Positions 55,779 through 64,000 of a stretch of DNA of 64,000 nt are shown here, in pieces; positions within the stretch are counted from its first letter, which is position 1, and every line of letters starts with the position of its first letter. A program made the translations under genes and the position numbers. Source of the DNA: Euborellia annulipes. Its lineage: Eukaryota > Arthropoda > Insecta > Dermaptera > Anisolabididae. Location: NCBI GenBank assembly GCA_023213315.1, contig JAKCPI010031589.1, positions 29,098-93,097 on the forward strand, read 5' to 3'. The notes beneath the pieces were generated by a model. The model ran no database searches and was not told the DNA's origin. It worked only from the letters and a program-made list of their open reading frames with translations.

Positions 55779-55850
55779 CTCTTTTAAATTTTCAATTTCT
55801 TTTAACAAATTTTGATTTTCTAATTTTAATCTTCCAAGATTATCCACTTG
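55779..55850 (-). CDS. Gene 2 exon 5: coiled-coil microexon
   Basis: Acceptor TTTTTATTTTTAG, then 72 nt, then donor GTAAGA (plus TCTTAC, 55,773-55,778). Phase 0 on both sides. 24 residues, QVDNLGRLKLENQNLLKEIE and then NLKE, a clear heptad pattern. No counterpart found in gene 1. Confidence 0.75.
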
Positions 55851-55920
55851 CTAAAAATAAAAAAGTTTTTTTTTTTATTAAAATAAATAAATAAATAAAT
55901 AAAATTGAAATTGCACTTAC

Positions 55921-55971
55921 CTGAATTGTTTCGATTTCTAAATTTAATTTAACTTCTTTTTCTTTGAATTC
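55921..55971 (-). CDS. Gene 2 exon 4: coiled-coil microexon
   Basis: 51 nt, phase 0 on both sides. Acceptor TTTTTTTTTTTAAG; donor GTAAGT (55,915-55,920). Encodes EFKEKEVKLNLEIETIQ. No counterpart found in gene 1. Confidence 0.75.
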
Positions 55972-56037
55972 CTTAAAAAAAAAAGATATTAGAAATCAAA
56001 TAGGATTAAAATTAATTTTATATCAAATTTCACTTAC

Positions 56038-56130
56038 TTGCTTTAAAAGATTAATTTCTTGCAACAAAATCAAATTTTGTTCATTCATTTTCATAATTTG
56101 TGCATTCATTTGTTCCAGAGTATTATTTTT
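56038..56130 (-). CDS. Gene 2 exon 3: coiled-coil microexon
   Basis: 93 nt, phase 0. Acceptor TTTTTTTATTATTAG; donor GTAAGT (56,032-56,037). 31 residues, KNNTLEQMNAQIMKMNEQNL and ILLQEINLLKQ. Equivalent to gene 1 40,433-40,504. Confidence 0.78.
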
Positions 56131-56200
56131 CTAATAATAAAAAAAAAAAATAATAATAAAATATTCAATTTTTTAAACATACAAAAGATTCTATCCTTAC

Positions 56201-56245
56201 TTTTTCCAATTGAATTTTTAAAAGATTTTGTTTTTCTTTGCATCT
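56201..56245 (-). CDS. Gene 2 exon 2: coiled-coil microexon
   Basis: 45 nt, phase 0. Acceptor TTTAATTTTTTCAG; donor GTAAGG (56,195-56,200). Encodes RCKEKQNLLKIQLEK. In-frame here, unlike the gene 1 copy. Confidence 0.75.
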
Positions 56246-56296
56246 CTGAAAAAATTAAATAAAAAAATTATTTTTTCTAAAGGGAAAATTTTACTT

Positions 56297-57063
56297 GAAG
56301 GTTGTTCGGATAGTACCCCGTAGAGTCATAATAGAATCTAAATTTTTTTTTAATAAAATGAAAAATCTGAATGCCAAAATTCCTTATTATAATTTAGTCG
56401 TTCAGAGTTTATAAGTGTATTAAGTTAATAATTTAATTACCAAAAATAATAAATGAATGACTTTTGACTCAAGTATTTCTTTGCATAATATAGATCTGGC
56501 AACATTTGCATTTGACAGCTGATTATGTTGATCTTGTATAGTGTTCACTTGTATTTTATTTAATATATTACAATGATTAATGCAAATCAGTTTAAACACA
56601 ATGGACGATTTGCGAGAAAAAATATCGTCAAATGGAAAACTGACAGCGAGAAATGAATATTATTTTATGCGACGTTGCCAGACTGGTCTGAGTCTCGTGA
56701 CTTCCTTATTTTTAAATATTGGCGACTGTCATTTTCGAGAATTTTTTTTGATTTTCTTGTTAAAATATCTTTAAAAGCGGTCGGCAGAAACTTTTGATTT
56801 TATGTTTAACGTATTCCTCGGAAGTGAATTGATAAAATGTAAGTTTTTTTGTTTTTGTATCTATTGCAGAGGTGGCTAATATAATTCGATATGTGTGCGT
56901 TTCGTCGACATTCCCCATAGGCTACATGTTAAATTTCAATTTTTTAAAATTAATTACACGATAACCCTGCGTCAGATCTGCTTCAAAATTTTATTTTAAA
57001 CGTATGTGATAGTGATTAATAACATTTAACCTAACAAAGTGCTTTAATGTCCGAACAACCTTA
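56297..57063. mobile_element. Dispersed element D, copy 2, with terminal repeats
   Basis: Ends AAGGTTGTTCGGATAGTACC and GTCCGAACAACCTT form inverted repeats. Interior as in 9640-10,417. It inserted in intron 1 of gene 2: the gene 1 intron has the uninterrupted TTTTACTTTAAG at the matching place (40,633). No transposase frame. Confidence 0.72.
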
Positions 57064-57276
57064 ACAACTATTATAATTGTAAATATACAAAAAACTATAA
57101 ATTGTTGATCTTCATTAATTGTATATTTTTAGCTCTGACGATGGTCCAAAACTAGGATCGAAACGTTAGCCGTGGACTGAATATCAATAAAGAAACTACA
57201 TTGGCTGCATTTGCTTCTTGTTTTTTATCTCTTTCGATATAATACAGAGTAATTTCAAATGAGAAAAAGAACATAC

Positions 57277-57399
57277 CTTTAATTCCTTTGACATTTCATC
57301 TAATTTCATTTTGCTTATTGCATTTTGCTTCTCCAGTTCTAATCTCACTAGATTTAATTTATAAAGAGTTTTCACCAGAGATGCATTTGTGTTCACCAT
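57277..57399 (-). CDS. Gene 2 exon 1: start codon and helical N-terminus
   Basis: ATG at 57,399-57,397 in the context AAAAAGATGG. 41 codons, MVNTNASLVKTLYKLN ... DEMSKELK, then GTATGT (57,276-57,271), phase 0. A TCAGTG initiator-like site is at 57,491-57,486. Exons 1-5 together give 128 residues of predicted coiled coil before the ankyrin exon. Confidence 0.72.
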
Positions 57400-57559
57400 C
57401 TTTTTTGTTTTATTCAATTCCAAAAATGATTGAAGAAAGCTTGAATGAGTTGAATAATGTTATCAGAGAGCGACTGAATAGATAGCACTGATATGACAGA
57501 GCCTCCTTAAAAAATCTCCACTTGAGATAAAGAATTATTTGTAAAATCATCATGAGAGG

Positions 57560-57755
57560 CGCCCGGTAGGTTAAATTTCCTCATCTAGGTAGGAATTAGC
57601 AAAAGGTTCAATTCTGCTCTGATCTAGGGGTGGAAAAACTGAGCTGGGGTTTTTTTTTTTTTGACGTGACAACATCTTACAAATCATGTGTCTATAGAGG
57701 CAGGTTAGAGGGGCATGCACGAAAAAGTTTATCGGCTTGAATAACTCCTCTGTCT
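57560..57755. other. Region upstream of gene 2
   Basis: The homology with gene 1 upstream DNA ends near 57,557 (44,335 in gene 1). No gene or known element seen here. Confidence 0.4.
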
Positions 57756-57834
57756 TAAGAGGTATAATTATGCGGAGTATACGGTTAGAAAGAATGAGTT
57801 TTCAGCTAAAGATTTCACCATTTGTTATTTTCCT

Positions 57835-58373
57835 ATCATTTTATTTTACCGTGCTGCGGTAAATTCTAATTTGAAAGTTTAAACCCCTGTAGATTCTGAA
57901 CGGCTAATCAGATCAGACTAAATAGGATGTCATTTGGTGCAGAAAGAAAACCTCTAATAGAATAAATAAAAAAATCCCGAGTAATTAACTCCAAAATTAG
58001 TTTTTTTCTCGAAATACCTCATTTTTTAGGCAAAAAAATATCGAAAAATAGCCCTATTTATGTAACGCCTAGCTACTTGACCGTAAAAGCTACATTAAAT
58101 CTAAATATAGTTTTAGAAAGAGTGGTCCAATGCCCCAGAGGTAATTTTTTTCTTTTTTTTGATATGACGTCATTTTACCGCATGAGAGCACTCGGCGGGA
58201 TTTCGTTTTTCGAAATTTTAAACCCCTGTAGATTCCGAACGGCTAATCGGATCAGACTAAATGAGATGTCATTTGGTGGAGAAACAAATCCTCTAATAGA
58301 ATAAATAAAAAAATCCCGAGTGATTAACGCTAAAATTAGTTTTTTTCTCGAAAAACCTCATTTTTTAAGCATA
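57835..58373 (+). repeat. Tandem duplication, period about 334 bp
   Basis: AAACCCCTGTAGATTC, GATGTCATTTGGTG, CCTCTAATAGAATAAATAAA and TTTTTTCTCGAAA occur in order at 57,885-58,035 and again at 58,220-58,370. Preceding ATTTTACCG words also match. The frame at 58,077-58,304 crosses the join and is not supported as a gene. Confidence 0.75.
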
Positions 58374-58379
58374 TGTCGT

Positions 58380-59171
58380 CGCCCTTAATGGATAAAAGTT
58401 TGGCCACACCTGTTATATATTGTTACAATGAAAATGTTTGAACATGATTATTAATGGAACAAAGTACTAGTAAAAAAAAAAACAATACTTTCTCTCTTTA
58501 TATTTCAATATAACTTAGGTAAGAGAAAAAAATCCTCCTAATAATAATATTTCAAACCACAAAAGCTTTAATAAACACATTCGTGAAAAATTTTTTTTTG
58601 AATTCAAGTAAAAGACGTTATGTGAAAACTTAAAACAGATTGACTCGAGGGAAAGATGGTTAGTCCCCCATTAGAATACACAGTCATTTCATTCTACTAA
58701 ATAAAAATAATTATTTTACAATATTTATTTAATTATCTAAATTTAATCTTTTTAAATATCTTTATTTAATGGATTAATCTAAAAAATTTTTTTTTTTGAA
58801 AATCAAAAAAGGGTTTAAAGTTGTAGATATTTTAATAGTTTAATTTAAAAAAAAATTGAGGTGATAGTAAATTGTGGGAAATAAAAAAAGCCACCGGCTG
58901 TGTAGAAGACACAGCCAACACCTATTTTTTTTACGTGGTTTGATTCAACAATCAAATTGTCATCTCAGGGTTGCCAATATTTTGAATGATTTATTATTAA
59001 TATCCGAACTTATTATGTTTCCTAGCAGGAATCACGTCGAAAACATTGATAAGCTTGTTTAAAACTTCGGCAATCGTATCTGAGAAAAGCGCAATTTTCA
59101 AACTTGAATCTCAACTTTGAATGATTTTGTATAAGCTTATACGTTTGTTTGTTTTTCATCATTGTTTTATT
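58380..59171. other. AT-rich DNA
   Basis: Contains a HER scrap near 58,485-58,530 (AATACTTTCTCTCTTTATAT ... GGTAAGAGAAA) and a relative of the foldback core at 58,745-58,865. No gene. Confidence 0.45.
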
Positions 59172-59781
59172 TCGCTTCGCCCTCTGGACCCCGCGCTAGC
59201 TGGCTTGGGCCCGCCTGCAGCGGACCCTCGCCTTTTCTTGATTATGAAAAGAAAATTATTATTCACACACACTCACACACACATTCACACAGTCTTTTCG
59301 GCAACTCAGGCCATTTAAGACTTTAGACGATAACCGTTGTGATTAATATATATAGATTGGGGGTTGAGGCATTTCTATTTAAGCCATCTGGTATCCAAAT
59401 GGCTTAAATAAAATCATCGGACTGCCTGGGTCCGAACCCGCGACGTTTGGTATAGGAGGTAGGCACGCTACCTACTACGCCAAAGAAAATTTTTATTACT
59501 ACGTATTCCAAATCCAGTGCCTGCTTGAGGATTTGTTTACATTCATAGAATACACAACTGCAAAGAATACATAAATATTTCTCTATACATTTCCTATGGG
59601 AGAAATCGTAACTTTAGGAATTAATAACTCAAAAAGTTATAGGAATTTCGGGACCCGGGTATTTTCCCTGGACTCTCCATAACGTCCTCTATTAGACTGC
59701 AAAATTTCGTTTCAAAATTCCAACGGGATGTTGGTCAAACAGAGCGTGACAGACGGACACTCCGCTATTATTATATATAGA
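59172..59781 (-). mobile_element. Non-autonomous Helitron with a nested SINE
   Basis: On the minus strand it starts TCTATATATAATAATAGCGG and contains GTCCGTCTGTCACGCTCTGT and the common interior. It ends in the GC-rich block GAGGGTCCGCTGCAGGCGGG, with the last part (CTAG hairpin) lost. Confidence 0.75.
59260..59483 (-). mobile_element. SINE-T, subfamily I, in the Helitron
   Basis: The short TG/CA tail is almost without poly(A). Flanked by AAAGAAAATT on both sides. It occupies the same Helitron position as the SINE at 611-879. Confidence 0.8.
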
Positions 59782-60174
59782 CCACTACCAGTTCTTCTCT
59801 AACAGCATCTATTAAATAATAATACTCGTTAGCGTCCGCCATTTTTTTTTTTTTTTTTTTGACAGATGATTGCTGCCCTACCCTAAATGGAATAAGCGCT
59901 TCTAAGCAAAAGTTATGACGTCATTACTTGATTTGTGAGCGCTTAAAGCGCCAAATCGAACGCACCCTTAGTCTGTTCGATAATCGGAGCACCAAAAAAG
60001 ATGAAATACTTGAGCTGTTCCACGTTGAAGGACATTGATTTGATTTGACTGATTTTAATAATTATTTCTTTCTGTAATTCGTAATTTGCACATATTCCGG
60101 GCTAAATCCCGTTATAATTAAAGTTGCCTGCTTTTTTTTTTTTTTTTTTGAGGGGTCAAAGGTGAAACAGCATC

Positions 60175-60431
60175 GAGGTAACGAATTTACCGCCGTGTTA
60201 TCGCCATGGAAACGGACGCCCGGGTGCAACAGGCGGTTGGAGGTTGCGCGCGCGCAAAGGGATGGTACTGGCGGTGGTGGGGTGGGGGGGGAGGTCCATG
60301 CCCAATTGTAAAAAGGTCCGGTCCCTCAGTTGAACGCAGACAGCGGGCGCTGTGTAGTGTTGGTGAATGGATCCTCGGATGGAACTCTTCTATTCAACAA
60401 CAACAGCATTGTTGCATCAGTATAAGATAAG
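60175..60431 (+). promoter_or_regulatory. CpG- and GC-rich segment, candidate promoter and 5' UTR
   Basis: A sharp GC rise in AT-rich DNA, with GTTGCGCGCGCGCAAAGG (NRF-1-like GCGC palindrome) near 60,244-60,260, TCGCCATGGAAACGG and CAGCGGGCGCTG. It is followed by an ATG-containing short exon candidate. Inference only. Confidence 0.35.
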
Positions 60432-60497
60432 ATGAATACCGTGCAGAGTAGTGGTGGGCATGGTGTCACCACCAAGAAGGATGCCGGCACTATCGAG
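60432..60497 (+). CDS. Candidate first coding exon (unknown protein)
   Basis: ATG, 22 codons (MNTVQSSGGHGVTTKKDAGT IE), then GAG|GTTTGT as a possible donor. Phase 0. The next candidate exon (60,675-60,769, after CTCTTTCTTAG) reads SLFNKKDKKDGLRIRETATE in a frame needing phase 1, so an intervening exon or another donor would be required. No family is recognised. Confidence 0.3.
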
Positions 60498-60674
60498 GTT
60501 TGTTAACACAAACTACTCTATATACATGGGTTCAGAAAAAAAAAGAAAAAGGATTCTCTCATTTCCCCTGGAAGGGAAGCGCCAATTGTGTGATAAGATC
60601 TTTCCTAACCTCCCTAGCCCCGGTCACCTAACCGAATCTAATAATACAAAGCTAAAACAAAATCTCTTTCTTAG

Positions 60675-60769
60675 ATCCATCTCTTTTCAACAAAAAAGAT
60701 AAGAAAGATGGGCTGCGGATCCGAGAAACAGCCACCGAGATCATGGCAGTTGAGTTAAGCGATGCCAAG
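60675..60769 (+). CDS. Candidate coding exon downstream of 60,432
   Basis: The polypyrimidine-AG acceptor ATCTCTTTCTTAG precedes it, and a GTGGGC donor-like site follows GCCAAG. In the phase-1 frame it encodes FNKKDKKDGLRIRETATEIM, then AVELSDAK, which is amphipathic and coding-like. A different frame has MGCGSEKQPPRSW in a good start context. Which frame is used, if any, is open. Confidence 0.25.
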
Positions 60770-60844
60770 GTGGGCGGAATCTCGGCTGGGTGGCCCTCCG
60801 GTTGCCATCGACATTTTATGCCTATGGAGATTTATTTACTCAGG

Positions 60845-61736
60845 ATTCGCAGGGAGGAGATTAAATAAAAAAAAAATCTTTTATTTAATTTCTATTTGCC
60901 GACGTTTCGGTCGCCAATCACGGACAAATATTGTCAATTATACACGATCTTAGGTATTTTAATATTCATTGCAATTAATATACATTTGATCATTTGAATA
61001 AGAGACCTCCGAGCAGCAAGTACAATGAATGATAATATTTTTTTTGTACATATCAAAGTAAAGAGAAATTGTATTTAATTGCAATGAATATTAACATAGG
61101 CGCCGGAACGGGGGGGGAGGGTACATTGCCCCCCCCCTGGCATCCTATAGGAGGGGGCAGAGGGGGCAATATGTCTTCTTTTATTTCATTTATTTATAAA
61201 AATAATACATTTTTACTTTTGAAAAATAAAATCTTTTAAATTAAAAAAAAATTAAAAGAGTAAGAAATTCATTTTTTTCCAAAATATTTTATATAGACCC
61301 TATTTTGTATTTCTAATTTCTAAAAACATTTTATCTTGAATTAAAAGAAGAAAATTAAAAATATTTATTTCCTTCAAATAGTATAAATATAGCCTAAAAA
61401 AATTTTTGATAAAATCACTAGCAAATTTTTTAAAATTTTAATTTTATTAAAATTGTGATTTTATTTAAAATTTTTAAAGCTTTATAGTGGATTTGTTTTT
61501 GTTTTATACTATTTGAACATATTAAATTATTTTAATTTTACTAAAAAAAAATTTTTTTGCCCCCCCCCCCCCCCCGTGATTCAAATTCGTTCCGGCGCCC
61601 CTGAATATTAAAATACCTAAGATTGTGTATAATTGACAATATTTGCCTTGATGAAGGTCGTGATTGGCGACCGAAACGTCCGCAAATAAAAAATTAAATA
61701 GAAGATTTTTTGTATTTAATCTCCTGGCTGCAAAGT
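60845..61736. mobile_element. Foldback element with GACGTTTCGGTCGCC arms
   Basis: Arms of about 130 bp: AGGAGATTAAATA...GACGTTTCGGTCGCCAATCA on the left and TGATTGGCGACCGAAACGTC...TATTTAATCTCCT on the right. ATTTGCCTTGATGAAGG in the right arm. A G-rich hAT-like MITE is inserted in it. Confidence 0.75.
61095..61603. mobile_element. hAT-like MITE with GGCGCCGGAACG ends
   Basis: Ends CATAGGCGCCGGAACG and CGTTCCGGCGCCCCTG. Perfect 8-bp TSD AATATTAA at 61,087-61,094 and 61,604-61,611. G-runs inside the left end, C-runs inside the right. Confidence 0.88.
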
Positions 61737-61873
61737 ACCTGATTATAAATTTAATTAACATTTATGGCCTGAGCAACAGAGAGGGAAAATTAAAAAAGAA
61801 AAGAATATTATTATTTTTGAACTTTGATATCTTCAAAAACAACGAAATTATTTTTAAAAATAAATTAACCTAA

Positions 61874-62035
61874 TGAAATATTTTTCTATGTTTATAAATT
61901 TTAAATCAGCCGGAAATTAAATACATAAACGCCGATACAAAAAAAATCTGGTGGGACAAGCATAGAACGTACCTTTCAATCAATTGTCGAAGATAAGAGA
62001 AAGTTGTGTGCTGTGCGACCAGTCACACCAGATTT
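61874..62035 (-). mobile_element. HER left-end fragment, minus strand
   Basis: Only the CCGGAAATTAAATACATA part and the hairpin (61,948-62,034) remain. Confidence 0.75.
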
Positions 62036-62099
62036 TGAGAAATTAGTTTCCCTTGAAAAGAGAATTTTACTGGAATAATTTTAAGGCAAAAAAAACAAA

Positions 62100-62860
62100 C
62101 AAAATCTGGTGTGACTGGTCGCACAGCACACAACTTTCTGCTAAGAAAGCTAACTCTATTAAAAGCTAAAATATCTCAAGAACCCGAATTTTTTTTTTTT
62201 TTTTCTTTTAACTCACACTCACGTTCCCACACGCATACACACAGTCTTCTCAGCAACTGAGTAAAGTTTGCTTCAAACAATTTCAACGGGAAAATGAGAA
62301 TATACATTTTAAAGAAAATCTAAAATATAATTGATTTTTGAAGAATTTTGAGAAAATCGAAAAAAACTAAAAAAGCACATCAGTAAAGTACTAGTACTGT
62401 TTGTCCGATTTTGTTCAAAAAACTCCTGCCACCTCCCAGGGGGGGGGGGCTGGTACATAAATCTCTATATATATAATAAGTTAAATATAAAAGGTCAACC
62501 TCCTCGCTCTTTTTGTTCATGAGGTATTTTGGCCCTTAACATCGGCGCAACCAGGGGGGGGTGTTTATGGCTTTAACCCCCCCCCCCCCAGAAGATTTAA
62601 AAAAATCAAAATATACATATTACAAATAGAAAAGAAAAAAATATAATCATATCGGTTTCGCAAAAGAGGAAATGTTCCGCGGGCGGCATAAAAAGTCCGG
62701 AAAAAATTTTAGCGTCTCTAAAAAAGGTAAAATATTTTTACGGACTGAAAAAAATTTCCGCAGGGCAGAAAAATTTTTGAGATCAGCCTCCCCCCTCCCC
62801 GGAACCCCCCCCCCACCCCAGGAGCAAATCCTTGTTGCGCCACTGGCCCTTAATATACGG
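62100..62860 (+). mobile_element. HER copy, rearranged, with SINE tail scrap and MITE
   Basis: Left hairpin half (AATCTGGTGTGACTGGTCGC), then a deletion to AAAATATCTCAAGAACC, a SINE-T tail scrap (62,190-62,262), HER body parts, and a MITE at 62,540. The right end is missing. Confidence 0.65.
62540..62845. mobile_element. hAT-like G-rich MITE with 8-bp TSD
   Basis: Ends CATCGGCGCAACCAGG and CCTTGTTGCGCCACTG. Perfect TSD GCCCTTAA at 62,532-62,539 and 62,846-62,853. Interior G-run left and C-runs right. Confidence 0.88.
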
Positions 62861-62919
62861 TAATGAATTAGCTACATGCTAGCAGAATTTTTTCTTGGTA
62901 CTTCCAAGGGAGTAATGTC

Positions 62920-63547
62920 TTTTTTCTCTAATATAGGCCTATATAGAGAGAGAAAGTATTGGATTCATGTCAAAAATTCGATGTCGAGATTTTGATGGAT
63001 CTTACACCTTTGAGGTCCCCTGAATCAAAAAGTGCTTTTCGCGACATGCTCTGTCTGTCTGTGTTCAATTTAAAGCATGAATAAATTGAGCTAGGAGGTT
63101 TTATATTTAAGTTAGACACTCCCCTAGGGCGTGAAAATAAGATTTGAGAAAAATCGGCGCCAAAGAGTACTAGTACTTGACTGATGTACCTTTTAAGTTT
63201 TTTTTTTATTTTCTCACAATTCGCTCCAACGATTTTGATTAAAATTCAAAAATCAATTATTTTTTAGATGCTCTTTAAAATGTATATTCTCATTTTGCCA
63301 TTGAAATCTTCTGAAGACCACTTTACTCTTGTACTTCATAGGGAAGATAGAGAAATGGTTGCCATGGTAACAAAATATAAATATTTTTCTCATGTTTATA
63401 AATTTGACATCTGAATTCAAATGTTCCGTACGTGGGAAGTAAATATATTTCGACACAAATAATCTGGTGTGACAGGCACAGAGCACAACATTCGATCACC
63501 GAAGGTAAGAGACAGTTGTGTGCTGGGCGACCAGTCACACCAGTTTT
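62920..63547 (-). mobile_element. HER element, nearly complete, minus strand
   Basis: TTTTTCTCTAATATAGG, GAGAGAAAGTATTGGATTC, CTGTCTGTCTGTGTTC, the body, and the hairpin 63,462-63,545 with some mismatches. Confidence 0.85.
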
Positions 63548-64000
63548 TTGACAAATAAAAAAAAAAGATTATTTATTATTACCTTCATTCATTCATTCAT
63601 CCATTCATCAATTATTAAATGCCAGCCAAATCATCAATCAACACAATACATAAATAACAGATAGATAGCATGCAAAATAAATAAAAGGTTTTTAAGAGAT
63701 CTTTTTGTTGTTGTTGTTGTTTTTTTAACACTTTATTAAAGCGATTTTTTTTCATGTTCATAAATATTCAAATACAAGTAAATTTTGTTGCCTTTTCCCG
63801 GGCGAATCAAGCAATGAAAAAAGTAATATGATAAAAATGCGAAAATTGAAATTTAATATATATTATTAATTATAGAATAATAATTGTGAGATTTAATTTT
63901 AATTAGCCTACCTACCGGTTTATCTATATTTTCTTTTATTGCTTTTACTATTTTATCCAGTGACGTCATTTCAACTTTTTCTTGGGAGGGGCAAACTTTT
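63548..64000. other. AT-rich DNA at the window edge
   Basis: A (CATT)n run near 63,585-63,610 and a (GTT)n run near 63,705-63,720. No gene seen. Confidence 0.5.

Overview
This is AT-rich eukaryotic nuclear DNA, most likely from an arthropod and probably an insect. The evidence is a mariner transposase with the D,D34D signature, several non-LTR retrotransposon remnants of Jockey/R1-like type, Helitrons with insect-type TC...CTAG ends, GT-AG introns, and TCAGT-type initiator candidates. I could not fix the species. The window is dominated by transposable elements, many nested in one another. Almost all open frames outside the entries below are chance frames in repeats.

One pair of host-type genes stands out. 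Two tandem paralogues lie on the minus strand: gene 1 at about 44,143 to 36,207 and gene 2 at about 57,399 to 50,366. Each starts with a 41-codon helical exon and continues through very short symmetric phase-0 exons (45, 93, 51 and 72 nt in gene 2; about 44 and 72 nt found in gene 1) that read as coiled coil. Each ends in one large exon of ankyrin repeats. Gene 2 has about 8 ankyrin units. Gene 1 has about 13, nine of them near-identical 99-bp units. Both carry frame problems. Two of these are single-base homopolymer differences that could be assembly error; the other two are not in homopolymers. Two further first-exon candidates (46,337 and 60,432) are weak.

Layout. 0 to 9 kb: a Helitron carrying two SINEs, a foldback element built from short palindromes, and inverted duplications around hairpin-ended repeats. 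9 to 17 kb: a Helitron cluster, a three-deep transposon nest, and a long foldback. 17 to 24 kb: mostly unique AT-rich DNA with five copies of a CpG-rich 14-mer, a hAT-like MITE, and a purine/CRE-type simple region. 24 to 36 kb: more hairpin-ended repeats, Helitrons, and LINE fragments. 36 to 58 kb: the two ankyrin genes, with a LINE, a mariner relative, hAT-like elements and, in the last intron of gene 2, a LINE plus a mariner. 58 to 64 kb: a tandem duplication, a Helitron, a CpG-rich possible promoter, and more hAT-like and hairpin-ended elements.

The main repeat families, with names used only here, are as follows. HER is a roughly 650-bp hairpin-ended repeat, about 17 copies or fragments, with an 88-nt near-perfect hairpin at one end. 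SINE-T is a tRNA-derived SINE of 265 to 290 bp, about 12 copies in two subfamilies, with 12 to 15 bp target-site duplications (TSDs). The Helitrons are non-autonomous. The hAT-like MITEs have 8-bp TSDs and often G-rich interiors. The non-LTR retrotransposons are all 5'-truncated or broken. No LTR retrovirus, CRISPR array, rRNA gene or convincing stand-alone tRNA gene was seen.
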